A model generated the notes under the pieces. The model was not told the origin of the DNA. It made no database searches and saw only the letters and a program-made list of their open reading frames with translations. From positions 1,488,001 through 1,552,000 of the forward strand of contig OZ241390.1 in assembly GCA_965200835.1 (NCBI GenBank): DNA of 64,000 bases, in the 5' to 3' direction. The stretch comes from JAPPFW01 sp965200835. GTDB lineage: Bacteria; Actinomycetota; Acidimicrobiia; Spongiisociales; Spongiisociaceae. A program made the position numbers and the translations under genes. Within the stretch, counting starts at the first letter, position 1, and each line of letters begins with the position of its first letter. This document shows positions 16,371 to 26,129 of this stretch, piece by piece.

Positions 16371-17327
16371 TCAAGCCTTTACGCATGCCACCTCCCGATC
16401 TCCCATTGACCGCAGGGGCGGGACCTCCTGGCGGCATTCGGGGCCGGCTTGCGGGCAGCGGTTGGTGAACGGACACTCCTCGAGGGGTTCCAGCAGGGTC
16501 GGCACGGCTCCCGGTATGGCGTACATCCGCCCGTCCTCCACGCTGGTGAACGCTCTGAGCAGGGCTTCCGTGTAGGGGTTGGCGGGCCCGCTGGTGACCG
16601 AGGCGGTCGGCCCGCTCTCCATCACCCGGCCGCCGTACATGACCGCGATCTGCTCGCAGGTCTGGCGAGCGACTGCTATGTCGTGGGTGATAAGCAGCAG
16701 CGAGGCGTCCCGGCGGGACACCTGTTCCACCACCAGCTCCAGCACCTGCTGCTGGAGGGTGGCGTCGAGCCCGGTGGTGGGTTCGTCGGCGATCAGCAGG
16801 TCGGGCCGGCACGAGAGAGCCATAGCGAGGGCGGCCCGCTGAGCCATGCCCCCCGAGTACTGGTGTACGTAGTCGCCCGCCCGCCGGGAGGCCTCGGGAA
16901 TGCCCATCTGATCCAGCAGGTCGATAGCCCGTTGCTTGCTCTCGCGGCGCCCGGCACCGGTGTGGACCCGGATCACCTCGGCGATCTGGCCTCCGACGGT
17001 CAGGACCGGGTTGAGGGAGGCCCGGGGATTCTGGAACATGATGGCTATGCGGCGGCCGCGCAGGTCCCTCATCCTCCGTTCTCCGATTCCGACCAGCTCC
17101 TCCCCGTCCAGCCGGATCGATCCGCCCATGACTTGCGCTCCCTCGGGCAGCAGTCCGATCACGGCTGCGGCGGTCAGGCTCTTGCCCGACCCCGACTCGC
17201 CCACCAGTGAAAGGCGGGTTGCTCGCGGCACCCGCAGGTTCACTCCCTGTAGGGGGAGGGATCGGTCCTCGCCGTCCACCCGGAAGCCGACGATCAGGTC
17301 CTGGATGTCGAGCAGAGGAGGGGACAT
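16371..17327 (-). CDS. Peptide ABC transporter ATP-binding protein (DppD/OppD-like)
   Basis: 318 residues. Walker A GESGSGKSL, Q-loop FQNPRASLNP, signature YSGGMAQRAALAMAL, Walker B LLIADEPTTGLD, and the C-terminal ECPFTNRCPQ cysteine segment of the OppD/OppF family. It is the paired ATPase with the downstream DppF-like protein; both bind the inner face of the permease dimer encoded just upstream. A 45-base gap separates it from the dppC-like gene. Confidence 0.92.
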   Translation of the reverse strand: MSPPLLDIQDLIVGFRVDGEDRSLPLQGVNLRVPRATRLSLVGESGSGKSLTAAAVIGLLPEGAQVMGGSIRLDGEELVGIGERRMRDLRGRRIAIMFQNPRASLNPVLTVGGQIAEVIRVHTGAGRRESKQRAIDLLDQMGIPEASRRAGDYVHQYSGGMAQRAALAMALSCRPDLLIADEPTTGLDATLQQQVLELVVEQVSRRDASLLLITHDIAVARQTCEQIAVMYGGRVMESGPTASVTSGPANPYTEALLRAFTSVEDGRMYAIPGAVPTLLEPLEECPFTNRCPQAGPECRQEVPPLRSMGDREVACVKA

Positions 17328-17372
17328 GCTACGTCTCCGACCTTCGGCCGGGAGTCGGTGATGCGTTTCCCA

Positions 17373-18221
17373 TCATTTGCCGTGCCTGATCTCGTCGGAC
17401 ACCAGGTTGAGGGTCAGCACGGTGGCCAGGATGGCCAGGCCGGGGAACAGCGCTATCCACCACTGGCCGTAGATCGTGTAGTCGGCGCCTCCCTTCACCA
17501 TGGCTCCCCACTCGGGGGTGGGGAGCTTGACGCCCAATCCGACGAAGCTGAGGGCTGCCAGGATCTGGATGGCCCAGGCCACGTTCACGGAGAATTGGGC
17601 GAATACCACCTCCGACACGTTGGGCAGGATGTGCCGCCGGAGGATCGAGGCCTGGTTCTTCCCTGCGCATCGGGCGGCCAGCACGAAGTCGGAATCCACC
17701 AGGGGCTTCACTGCGCTGCGGGTGAGACGCAGGTAGACGGGGACATTGACCAGAGCGATTATTAGGACCAGGATGGGGATGCTCGGTCCCAGCGCGGCCA
17801 CTATTCCCAGTGCTAGCAGCAGGGTGGGGAAGGCCTGTAACGACTCGGATATCCGTAGCAGGAGAGCGTCGAAGATGCCGCCCCGGTAGGCGCCGAGCGC
17901 ACCCAGCGGCATTCCCACCAGGATGGCGAGAGCCGCCGCGCTGACCCCGACTCCGAGGTCCAGCCGGGCGGCGTGGACCACTCGGGCGAAGATGTCCATG
18001 CCGTACTGATCGGTCCCGAACCAGAACTCGGCCGACGGCGGAGCCAGGACATCGCCCACTCCCAGCTCCAGCGGATCCCTGACCATCAACGGGCCGAGCA
18101 GGGCGATCAGGACGATGACCGCCAGCGCCAGGTAGGCCGGTTTGCCGACCAGCTTCCGGGCTGCTTGCCGGAGCCGGGAACCCTTCGCAGCGGTCGAGGA
18201 CCTTGCCAGCCGAGCGGTCAT
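17373..18221 (-). CDS. Peptide ABC transporter permease (DppC/OppC-like)
   Basis: 282 residues from an ATG at 18221, which overlaps the stop of the dppB-like gene (ATGA); longer in-frame starts run into that gene and are rejected. It has an N-terminal membrane segment (~30-50), the family-typical FGTDQYGMDIFARVVHAARLDLGVG block, further membrane helices, and the cytoplasmic coupling loop around AARCAGKNQASILRRHILPN. Forms the translocation channel with the DppB-like protein. Confidence 0.92.
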   Translation of the reverse strand: MTARLARSSTAAKGSRLRQAARKLVGKPAYLALAVIVLIALLGPLMVRDPLELGVGDVLAPPSAEFWFGTDQYGMDIFARVVHAARLDLGVGVSAAALAILVGMPLGALGAYRGGIFDALLLRISESLQAFPTLLLALGIVAALGPSIPILVLIIALVNVPVYLRLTRSAVKPLVDSDFVLAARCAGKNQASILRRHILPNVSEVVFAQFSVNVAWAIQILAALSFVGLGVKLPTPEWGAMVKGGADYTIYGQWWIALFPGLAILATVLTLNLVSDEIRHGK

Positions 18222-19225
18222 GTCCGGGTCCTGGGATCGATCACGAAGTGCAGGAGGTCCATGATCAGGTAGACGACCAGGTAGGAGAGGGCGCTGAGTA
18301 GGACCGCTGCCAGGACCGGAGCGAAATCGGAGGCGTTTATCGAGTCGATGGCGTACTTGCCGATGCCCGGCCAGGCGAATACGAACTCGACCAGGACGGT
18401 GCCGCCCAGCAGGTAGCCGTACATGATGGCCACCATGGTCGACACGGGCAACAGCACGTTGGGCAGGGCGTGGCGCAGCACGATCGACCTTTCCGGCACG
18501 CCCAGCGCCCGCGCCGAGCGGATGTGATGGGAGGCCATGGTCTCCCGCATGAAGCCACGGGTGACTCTCAGCAGGGGCGCGCCCACCACCAGGGCCAGGG
18601 TCAGGGCCGGGAGGATCAGCTGCACGGCCGCCGCTCTGAACGCCTCCCAGTCGCTGGCCAGCAGCGCGTCGAGCGTGTAGAGGCCGGTGGTGTGGGACGG
18701 GACATCCCCGAGCGTCCGCCCGATGGGCGCCGGCGCCCACCCCAGGGTCCCGAAGAAGATGAGCAGCAGGATCAGTCCCAGCCAGAACTCGGGAATAGAC
18801 ACCCCCAAGCTCGAGATGGCATTGGCCAGCCGGTCGGAGATGGAACGCCTGCGCAGGGCGGAGATGATCCCGAAGGGGACCGACCAGGCGATCGCCAGGA
18901 CCAGCGCTGTGCTGCCCAGTTCGATGGTGGCCGGCCAGCGGGCGCCGATGTCGACCGTCACCGGATTCCGCGTGCGCCAGCTGTCGCCCAGATCGCCGGA
19001 CATCAGCTGGCGCAGGTAGTGGAAATACTGTTCGTGGATCGGTTGGTCCAGGCCGAGCCGCTCGATGACGGCCGCCACCGTCGACTCGTCGGCCTGGACC
19101 CCCACGATCATGTAGGCCGGGTTACCGGGCAGCACCCTGGTCACTACGAAAGCGACCAGCGTCACGCCGAACAGCGCCACCAGCATGTAGGCCAGCCGGC
19201 GGGCTACGTAGACGGCGAGATGCAT
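18218..19225 (-). CDS. Peptide ABC transporter permease (DppB/OppB-like)
   Basis: 335 residues. N-terminal VARRLAYMLVALFGVTLVAFVVTRVLPGNPA is the standard DppB opening, followed by a periplasmic segment with LGLDQPIHEQYFHYL and five more hydrophobic helices. The coupling loop reads ARALGVPERSIVLRHALPNVL. Lies 53 bases after the binding-protein gene and overlaps the dppC-like start. Inner-membrane channel subunit for a peptide- or amide-like solute. Confidence 0.93.
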   Translation of the reverse strand: MHLAVYVARRLAYMLVALFGVTLVAFVVTRVLPGNPAYMIVGVQADESTVAAVIERLGLDQPIHEQYFHYLRQLMSGDLGDSWRTRNPVTVDIGARWPATIELGSTALVLAIAWSVPFGIISALRRRSISDRLANAISSLGVSIPEFWLGLILLLIFFGTLGWAPAPIGRTLGDVPSHTTGLYTLDALLASDWEAFRAAAVQLILPALTLALVVGAPLLRVTRGFMRETMASHHIRSARALGVPERSIVLRHALPNVLLPVSTMVAIMYGYLLGGTVLVEFVFAWPGIGKYAIDSINASDFAPVLAAVLLSALSYLVVYLIMDLLHFVIDPRTRT

Positions 19226-19278
19226 GACCCTCCCCGGTCAGGTTTTCAGTGCTTTTGTTCTTGGTCTCCGCTCCTCTA

Positions 19279-20988
19279 TCAGCCGGCCGGACGTAGGTCG
19301 GCGAAGCGAGGAATGGCGTTGGGATACAGGACGAATCCGTCTACGTGCTCGCGCATGGCGAACTTGAAGTCCGGTTGTGCCAGGAACACCCACGGGGCGT
19401 CATCGGAGATGATCCGCTGCGCCTCCTCGAAGAGCGCTCGCCGGGCGTCGGCGTCCTGCTCGGCCCATCCGGCCGTGATGATCTCGTCCACCCGAGCGTT
19501 GGAGTAGTCGGCGTAGTTCCCGAACACTCCCGACTCCAGGGTCAGCGACAGCTGGTAGTTGGGGTCGTCGATCCAGGCCAGCAGTTCGTCCACGAACATC
19601 TGCAGCTGCTTGCCCGTCTTGCGCTCGGCGAACACGGCCGAAGCCAGCTGCTCGATCTCGACGTTCATGCCGATGTCACGCAGCGCGGCCTGCACCCGCA
19701 CCGCGATCAGCTGGTGCTCCGCCTTGGCGGCGTCGATCGACAGGGTGACGGTTTCACCGTCATAGCTGCTCGAGCTGAGCAGCTCCTGGGCCCGGGCGGT
19801 GTCCTGGGTGAACCCGACCTGATCGCCCAGCGAGACGGCCGAACCGTTGGGGATGGCCCCGTAGAGCCGGCGGGCGTCGCCCTTGTACACGTTCTCGAGG
19901 ATGTCGTCGTAGTCGACTCCATAGGAAACCGCGTGACGGACAGTCACATCGTCGAAGGGGGCGATGGAGTTGCCCATCCCTACGTAGGACATGTTCTTGG
20001 AAGGCGCCTTAACGACCTTCACGCCGTCGGCCCCGTCCAGGGCGTTGAACTCCTCGGTTCCCAGACCGACCGCCAGGTCGATGACCCCGGCTTGGAGCAG
20101 CTGGACCCGCTCGGCGGGCGACGGGATGATCTTCCACACCACCTTGTCATAGGCGGGACGGCCGCCCCAGAAGTTGTCCCGGGCCTCGAACACGACTTCC
20201 TGGTCGGCTATCCGGCTGACCAGGCGGTAGGGACCGCTCGGGTTGTCGGCATTACGTGACATGTACTCGGTCGCCCACGGATCATCCTCGGTGGCGTGCT
20301 CCGCCACGAGGGCGGGATCGACCGCGGCCGAACTCGACATGTAGAAGGACTGCATGACCATCGGGCTCGGCTGGTCGGACACCAGCTCGAGGGTGTACTC
20401 GTCGAGCACGGTAGGGGGCTTCGTGACGAAGGCGATGTTGGTGAGCAACCAGGCACCACCACCCGGCGTGTTGAGATTGCGGTCGATCATGAACCGGACG
20501 GTCTCCGCGTTGATCGGAGTGCCGTCGTCGAAGGTCATCCCTTCCCGGACCTTGATCGTGTAGGTGAGACCGTCCTCGTGCGCCTCCCACGAATCGAAGT
20601 AGCGGGGAAGGAGGTTGTCGGCGTCACCCACCATCGCACCGCCCTGCTCGACGATGGGATGGATCACCGGGACGTCATAGACCATGAGCAGCGCCTCATG
20701 GCTACGGATGAAGTTGGCGCAGCACGGATCGAGGGTCTCGATGTCGCCGGGGACGCCGATGGTCAGGACCGACTCCTCCATCGGTTCCTCCTCCATTGGC
20801 TCGTCCATCGACTCGTCGGGCTCCTCCATCTCGGTGGCCATGGTGGTGGTCGCCTCAGCGGGCGCCGCCGTGGTGGCGGTGGTGGTTTCCGCGGCGGGCT
20901 CATCTGAGCCACAGGCGGAGACGACTAGCGCCAGCACGGCGAACACGCCCAGCAGCCGGGCCAGCCGCGCGGTTCTCGCTTTGATCAT
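19279..20988 (-). CDS. Peptide-type ABC transporter solute-binding lipoprotein (SBP family 5)
   Basis: 569 residues from an ATG at 20988 with GGAGGT upstream; the open frame continues further upstream but without a start signal. Lipoprotein signal with lipobox LVVSAC, then an acidic Thr/Glu/Met-rich linker (~28-75). The mature part is SBP family 5: LDPCCANFIRSHEALLMVYD, KVREGMTFDDGTPINAETV, GSGPYR-like NPSGPYRLV and late YSNARVDEII. It captures the substrate outside the membrane for the permeases encoded just downstream. Being next to HyuA/HyuB and racemase genes, its ligand may be a cyclic amide, amino-acid derivative or short peptide. Confidence 0.92.
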   Translation of the reverse strand: MIKARTARLARLLGVFAVLALVVSACGSDEPAAETTTATTAAPAEATTTMATEMEEPDESMDEPMEEEPMEESVLTIGVPGDIETLDPCCANFIRSHEALLMVYDVPVIHPIVEQGGAMVGDADNLLPRYFDSWEAHEDGLTYTIKVREGMTFDDGTPINAETVRFMIDRNLNTPGGGAWLLTNIAFVTKPPTVLDEYTLELVSDQPSPMVMQSFYMSSSAAVDPALVAEHATEDDPWATEYMSRNADNPSGPYRLVSRIADQEVVFEARDNFWGGRPAYDKVVWKIIPSPAERVQLLQAGVIDLAVGLGTEEFNALDGADGVKVVKAPSKNMSYVGMGNSIAPFDDVTVRHAVSYGVDYDDILENVYKGDARRLYGAIPNGSAVSLGDQVGFTQDTARAQELLSSSSYDGETVTLSIDAAKAEHQLIAVRVQAALRDIGMNVEIEQLASAVFAERKTGKQLQMFVDELLAWIDDPNYQLSLTLESGVFGNYADYSNARVDEIITAGWAEQDADARRALFEEAQRIISDDAPWVFLAQPDFKFAMREHVDGFVLYPNAIPRFADLRPAG

Positions 20989-21104
20989 GTGCTTACCTCC
21001 TAGTTGGTAATGGTTGGGTTGATCCGACCCATCCAGGGCCGGGGATGGTTTGGCATTGCCAGGGCCAAGTTCCGGGGGCCGGTAGGCAGGGCCTGTCCGT
21101 TCAT

Positions 21105-21842
21105 CTAGCGCGCTGCCCTGGCCAGCATCTCGGCGTACAGGAGCGGGGTGACGAGCGGGTCGAGCACCCGGACCGGTACCCGTGACCGGATGCTGTCCAA
21201 CAGGCCCGACCACAAGGTGCAGGCAAAGAACAGGACCTCGGCATCGTGGTCACGCCAGGCCCGTTCCGCGGCTTCCAGGGCCGAACCCCGCGCCGAGGCG
21301 GCCATGTCCGCCCGCACCACCGCCCGCAGCTGGTCCGGATCCTCGACCAGCAGCCGGGTCACCTCGTCGGGTGGAGCGTGCCCGCTGGGGGCGGCGAACA
21401 CCCCGGCGAAGTTGGGAGCCCCGTACCGGTGGATCAGGCGGCGCACCCAGTTGGAGTTCTGCGGGAGGTTCTCCCCCTCCCCGCTCTCTATGCGGGGGCA
21501 GACCACGCCCAGACGCCCGAACGCCCGACCTATGGCAACCCCCGCCTCCATGGGCCCGGTCACCGGCATCTCGACCAGATCCTTGGCGTCCTCCAACCCG
21601 GGGTCGGCCGCGCAGGCGATCACCGCCGCGTCGAAACCGTCCCGCTCGGCCTGCTCGACCTGGGCCAGCATCTGGTTGAGGAACAGGGATTGGGCGGGTA
21701 GGAAGGCGGTCTCGGGCACCCCCGTTCCGGCCAGCGAGCGGACCTCCACCTTGGTGTCCGGTGAGGCGGCCGGGGCGAGCGCCGCCTCGATCATCGGGTT
21801 GTACACGTCGACGCCCATCGGGTTGACGATCAGGATTCGCAT
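21105..21842 (-). CDS. Aspartate/glutamate-hydantoin racemase family protein
   Basis: 245 residues from an ATG at 21842 with GGAGAGGAG upstream. Begins ILIVNPMGVDVYN, typical of the Asp/Glu/hydantoin racemase superfamily. Two candidate catalytic cysteines sit in AAVIACAADPGLEDAK (~77) and VLFFACTLWSG (~210), as expected for the two-base Cys/Cys mechanism. Located between hyuA and the transporter, it probably interconverts stereoisomers of the hydantoin, amino-acid or other chiral intermediate handled by the cluster. The second Cys motif departs from the usual CT.LaG, so the substrate is uncertain. Confidence 0.82.
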   Translation of the reverse strand: MRILIVNPMGVDVYNPMIEAALAPAASPDTKVEVRSLAGTGVPETAFLPAQSLFLNQMLAQVEQAERDGFDAAVIACAADPGLEDAKDLVEMPVTGPMEAGVAIGRAFGRLGVVCPRIESGEGENLPQNSNWVRRLIHRYGAPNFAGVFAAPSGHAPPDEVTRLLVEDPDQLRAVVRADMAASARGSALEAAERAWRDHDAEVLFFACTLWSGLLDSIRSRVPVRVLDPLVTPLLYAEMLARAAR

Positions 21843-21941
21843 AGCTGCCGGTCTCCTCTCCTCAGTAAGGGTTGTTCCTAGGCCGATTCTGGGTGATAGT
21901 AGATGGTGGGGCTAAGGCCTCTCTCCGGGGGCACGCCACGA

Positions 21942-23963
21942 TCACTCCCGGCCCAGCACCAGATGACCGTGCTGGGAGACCCTGGCATTCCAACCGGGCG
22001 GTACCAGGGCGGTACACGCCTCCTCCAGCAGGATGGCCGGCCCGCCGATCTCGATCTCACTGGGGAGGTCCGAACGGTGGTAGACGGCGGTCTGGTGCCA
22101 TCCTCCCGCAAACCAGGTTCTCTCGGTTGCCGCTGGTGGAGGAAGCTCGCCGGGAGGGATGATCGGGAGCCGGGGTCGGGTCATGCTCCCATAGGCGGCC
22201 ATGCGCAGGTTGACGAACTCGACCGCCTCGCCTGGATTGCTGTGGCCGTACCGGATGTTGTGGGCCTCGGCGAACTGGTCGGGGATTCCGTCGATCAATC
22301 GTTCCATCCCGTGGCGGGTGTCGAGCGGGAGGGTGACCGTGTACTCCTGGCCCGAATAGCGGAGATCGGCGGACGGTTCCAGGGTGATCGCCTGATCGTC
22401 GAAGCCATCCTCCTTCACCATCAGCCGGGCTCGCTCCTCGAGCTCTGCCAAGGCGGCTTCCAGCGCTTCCTCGGTGAGGTCCGCCACCCGGACGTAGAAA
22501 CTCTGGACGGCGTCGTGGCGGGTGTCGGTCTGGAGCATGCCGTAGGCGGACAGGACGCCCGGATTGGCGGGCACCACTACCGTCGCCAGGTCCAGCTCAT
22601 CGGCCAGCGAGGTGGCATGGAGAGGGCCGGCGCCCCCGAACGCCACCAGGATGAAGTCACGGGGGTCGATGCCGCGCATCACGGTGATCTCCCGGATGGC
22701 GTTGGCCATCGTGGCATCGGCTACCGCGATCATTCCGGCCGCCATCTCCAGCGAGTCCATCCCCAGCGAGCCGGCCACTCCGGAGAGGGCTTGGCGGGCG
22801 GCCTGCTGGTCGAGGGGGATACCGCCTGCCAGCCGGGCGATCCGCGGCAGGCGTCCGAGATAGAGGTTGGCGTCGCTGATGGTGGGCTCCTCGCCTCCCG
22901 CTCCGTAGCAGGCCGGACCGGGTACCGCGCCGGCCGAGCGCGGTCCCACCCGAAGCCCTCCGCCCGCGGTGTGGCCGACGCTCCCGCCCCCCGCGCCGAT
23001 GGTGTGGATGGCCACGGTGGGCGCCAGGACCGGGTGGCGTTGCAGCTCCGACTCGAGCTCCACATCAGCCCGTCCGTCGACCACCAGGCTCATGTCGAAG
23101 GAGGTACCTCCCATGTCCACGCAGATCAGCCGGCTGGCCGCCTCCTCCTCGACCAGGTGATCGGCCACCGCCAGGCAGGCTACGGTCCCCCCGACCGGAC
23201 CGGAGAACAGGGTCTGGATCGGCTTGCGGCGAGCAGATGAGGCACTCATCACCCCGCCGTTGGATTGCATGACCCGAAGCGATCCCCGCATGCCCCGCTC
23301 GGCGGTCCGCTGCTCGATCTCCGCCAGGTAGCTCTCGACGATCGGGGCCACGTAAGCGGCGATGGCCGTGGTGCTGGTCCGCTCGTACTCGCGCCACTCC
23401 GGAGCGATCTCCGAGGAGCACACCACCGACAGGGACCGATCGGCCTCCCTGAGCAGGTCGGCCACCTGCCGCTCGTGGGCGGGGTTGGCATAAGAATGGA
23501 GGAAGCAGATGGCCACCGCTTCGTAGTCGCCCGCCAGGCGGGCAGCGAGCTCCCGGATGGCCTGCTCATCGACGGGGACCAGCACCGTACCGTCGGGGGC
23601 CATCCGCTCGTCGACCTCGTAGATCGACCGGCGAGGCACGAGGGGGGTGGGTGGCCGGTACCGCACGTTGTACATGTCCGGCCGGTTGGCCCGGCCCAGT
23701 TCGTAGACATCCCGGAAGCCTCGGGTGGTGAGGAGGGCTACTCGGGCGCCCCGGCGCTCCAGGAAAGCGTTCAGCCCGGCAGTGGTGCCATTGGTCACCG
23801 AATCGAGCCGCCGGAAGTCGACCTCGAGCTGGTCGAGAGCGGCCAGGACCCCCTCGTGCAGCCGCTGGGGGGTGGTCAGCACCTTGGCGGTGCGGGTGCG
23901 GCCTTGGTCGTCGATCACGACCGCATCGGTGAAGGTCCCTCCGATATCGACCGCAACCCTCAT
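21942..23963 (-). CDS. Hydantoinase A / 5-oxoprolinase alpha-type subunit
   Basis: 673 residues from an ATG at 23963 with AGGGAG nine bases upstream. The actin-like ATPase fold is evident: VAVDIGGTFTDAVV (phosphate 1), VTNGTTAGLNAFLERRGARVALLTTRGFRD, ICVDMGGTSFDMSLV (phosphate 2) and VAFGGAGPLHATSLADEL. It supplies the ATP-binding half of the HyuA/HyuB hydrolase. First gene of the same-strand run; the ~200 bases upstream probably hold the operon promoter, but no clear -35/-10 pair was identified. Confidence 0.93.
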   Translation of the reverse strand: MRVAVDIGGTFTDAVVIDDQGRTRTAKVLTTPQRLHEGVLAALDQLEVDFRRLDSVTNGTTAGLNAFLERRGARVALLTTRGFRDVYELGRANRPDMYNVRYRPPTPLVPRRSIYEVDERMAPDGTVLVPVDEQAIRELAARLAGDYEAVAICFLHSYANPAHERQVADLLREADRSLSVVCSSEIAPEWREYERTSTTAIAAYVAPIVESYLAEIEQRTAERGMRGSLRVMQSNGGVMSASSARRKPIQTLFSGPVGGTVACLAVADHLVEEEAASRLICVDMGGTSFDMSLVVDGRADVELESELQRHPVLAPTVAIHTIGAGGGSVGHTAGGGLRVGPRSAGAVPGPACYGAGGEEPTISDANLYLGRLPRIARLAGGIPLDQQAARQALSGVAGSLGMDSLEMAAGMIAVADATMANAIREITVMRGIDPRDFILVAFGGAGPLHATSLADELDLATVVVPANPGVLSAYGMLQTDTRHDAVQSFYVRVADLTEEALEAALAELEERARLMVKEDGFDDQAITLEPSADLRYSGQEYTVTLPLDTRHGMERLIDGIPDQFAEAHNIRYGHSNPGEAVEFVNLRMAAYGSMTRPRLPIIPPGELPPPAATERTWFAGGWHQTAVYHRSDLPSEIEIGGPAILLEEACTALVPPGWNARVSQHGHLVLGRE

Positions 23964-24165
23964 CGACTACTCCCTGTCCGTTGGCTGTTCACTGAGGACG
24001 GATCCGACCGGCAGCTGCTGATCGGTCGAGGCGACCCGCCCGGTGGTGGAAACGTTACCCGCCGCGTTAGGTGGTAGGCAATACGACCGTCTCCGGACGG
24101 CCCAGCACCTGGGAGACTCGATCCGGTCAGGCCGGCCCTTGCGGGGGTTGCTCAGTTGCCTAGGG

Positions 24166-25155
24166 TTATCCCGGCCGGGGAGGGCGTCCCACTCTCCAGC
24201 CGCGGATCCGAGACCCGAGGACCGGTCGCTCGATCACCAGCTCCAGCACCACGGCCACGATCAGGACTGCTCCGGTGGCCAGGGTCAACACATGGAAAGG
24301 AGTTCCGCCCAGGCTCAGACCGCTGCTGATGAAGCGCAGGGTCAGAGCGCCGACGGCTATTCCCATCACCGATCCTTTGCCACCCAGCAGGCTCACCCCG
24401 CCGATCAAGGCGGCCGTGGCGGCGGGGAGCAGCAGCTGTTCGAAGGCGGCCGGCCCCGCGCTCCCCGACTTTATGGAGGTCAGGGCTCCGGCCAGGGCGG
24501 CGGTCGATCCGGAGAGCGCGAAAACCAGCACTAGGGGACGGACCAACGGGACGCCCGCCGCGGCCGCTTCCTGCCGCCCGCCTCCGATGGCGAATATCTC
24601 GCGACCGAACCTGGTGTAGACCAGAAATAGGCCTACCAGCACGAACACCAGGATGGTCACCAGGCTGAAGGGCGAGAAGATCCACAGCTGATGCCTGACC
24701 GCGTCCGCGATGTCGAGGTCCTTCATCACCACGGTGTTCTCCCCCGAGATCATGAAGGCCAGGCCGCGCAGCGCGATGAGGGTGCCGAGGGTGAACACCA
24801 GCGAATGGATCCTCAGGCGATGGACCAGGTATCCCTGAGCGGCACCGAACCCCAGACCCAGACCGGTGGCCACTACCACTGCTGGGACCAGGCCGATATC
24901 CTCGACGATCGAGACGGCTACGATCCCGGCCACCGCCGCTACCGATCCCACCGACAGGTCGAGCTCGCCGGCGATGATGGTCAGCCCGATGGCCAGAGCC
25001 GCCAGCCCGAGCCAGGCAAATCCTTCGAAGATGGTGAAGACGTTGTTGGGAGTGGCAAAGCGGCGGTCGGCCACCGCAAACACCACGAACACGAGGACGA
25101 ACAAGCCCCCGCGGGCCCAGGCGGCCGACTCGACCCGGTTCGCCAGTTTCCTCAC
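24166..25155 (-). CDS. Sugar ABC transporter permease (RbsC-like)
   Basis: 329 residues from a GTG at 25155 that overlaps the stop of the upstream permease (GTGA); longer in-frame starts would lie inside that gene. About nine hydrophobic helices, the RbsC-family block ITIIAGELDLSVGSVAAVAGI, and late LLPAATAALIGGVSLLGGKGSVMGI. Second of two permeases for the ribose-type importer; a heterodimeric channel is likely. No cytoplasmic-enzyme features. Confidence 0.92.
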   Translation of the reverse strand: MRKLANRVESAAWARGGLFVLVFVVFAVADRRFATPNNVFTIFEGFAWLGLAALAIGLTIIAGELDLSVGSVAAVAGIVAVSIVEDIGLVPAVVVATGLGLGFGAAQGYLVHRLRIHSLVFTLGTLIALRGLAFMISGENTVVMKDLDIADAVRHQLWIFSPFSLVTILVFVLVGLFLVYTRFGREIFAIGGGRQEAAAAGVPLVRPLVLVFALSGSTAALAGALTSIKSGSAGPAAFEQLLLPAATAALIGGVSLLGGKGSVMGIAVGALTLRFISSGLSLGGTPFHVLTLATGAVLIVAVVLELVIERPVLGSRIRGWRVGRPPRPG

Positions 25156-26129
25156 GCCAGCCGTCTCCGATGGCGGATGAGGGTGAAGGCGCTCACGCTG
25201 ATCAGGATGGCGAGACCGACGAAGAACAGCCTCACCCCGTATGGGAAACCGCGCAGCACCATCAGGTTCTGCAGGGCGGCGATGAACACCGCACCGAGGG
25301 CAGTCCGGATGGCGGATCCCTCCCCTCCCTGGATGGCCGCCCCTCCCACCAGGATGGCGGCGATGGCGTCGATGTCCATCCCATCGAAGTGGTCGAGCCG
25401 GCCCTGGCTGAACTGGGCGGCCGTGAATACTCCTGCCAGGGCGGCTCCCAGCGAGGAAGCCACGAACACGTACACCGCCATCCGCCCGGGCCGCAACCCG
25501 GCGGTGGTAGCGGCTTGGCGGTTGGCCCCCACCAGGGTTACCTCTCGCCCGAGTCGGGTCCGGGTGAGCACCACCGCGGTTACGGCCGTGATGAGGAGGA
25601 AGGCCCAGGTCTGGTTGGGTATCTCCAGGGGGCGGGACGTGCCGATCCATTCGGCCGCGTCGGTCCCGGTCCGGACCGTCTTGTTGTCGGTGAGCCAGGC
25701 CATCGTCCCGAAGATGACGGCTCCCACCGCCAGGGTGACCACGATCGGGTTGCCACCCAGGGCCACTGCTCCACCCTGCAACCCGCCAACCGCCGCCGCC
25801 AGCAGCACGACCGCCAGCACCGCCGTCCAGACCGGCCACCCCCACCCCAGGAAGGCGGCGAAGGAGATGGCCGACATGGCGGCGGTCTGCGAGACCGACA
25901 GGGAGAAGAAGCTTCCGGCGATCGTGATCAGAGTCATGGTCACCGCGATGATCCCGATCAGGGCCGAGGCCCGCACGATGCTCTGGAAGTTCCGGTAGGT
26001 GACGAACTCCGGCGTGGTGATCCAACCGACCACCCCGAGCAATAGCAGCACGCCGATCACGACCATCGGGACGACCCACGAAGCGGACCTGGCCTGGTCC
26101 TTTCGGATGGGGGTCTCGGGTTGGCTCAT
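25152..26129 (-). CDS. Sugar ABC transporter permease (RbsC-like)
   Basis: 325 residues from an ATG at 26129 overlapping the ATPase stop (ATGA). Contains the paired family blocks LITIAGSFFSLSVSQTAAMSA (somewhat diverged from the usual GGIDLSVG) and AILVGGAAIQGGEGSAIRTALGA. Forms the membrane channel with the following permease. The divergence of its first block from the canonical sequence may reflect subunit specialisation. Confidence 0.9.
   Translation of the reverse strand: MSQPETPIRKDQARSASWVVPMVVIGVLLLLGVVGWITTPEFVTYRNFQSIVRASALIGIIAVTMTLITIAGSFFSLSVSQTAAMSAISFAAFLGWGWPVWTAVLAVVLLAAAVGGLQGGAVALGGNPIVVTLAVGAVIFGTMAWLTDNKTVRTGTDAAEWIGTSRPLEIPNQTWAFLLITAVTAVVLTRTRLGREVTLVGANRQAATTAGLRPGRMAVYVFVASSLGAALAGVFTAAQFSQGRLDHFDGMDIDAIAAILVGGAAIQGGEGSAIRTALGAVFIAALQNLMVLRGFPYGVRLFFVGLAILISVSAFTLIRHRRRLA

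Noticed and set aside
17373..18740. 455-codon form of the DppC-like permease
   Set aside because: The upstream extension lies inside the DppB-like gene in another frame; the ATG at 18221 gives the normal length and an ATGA overlap.
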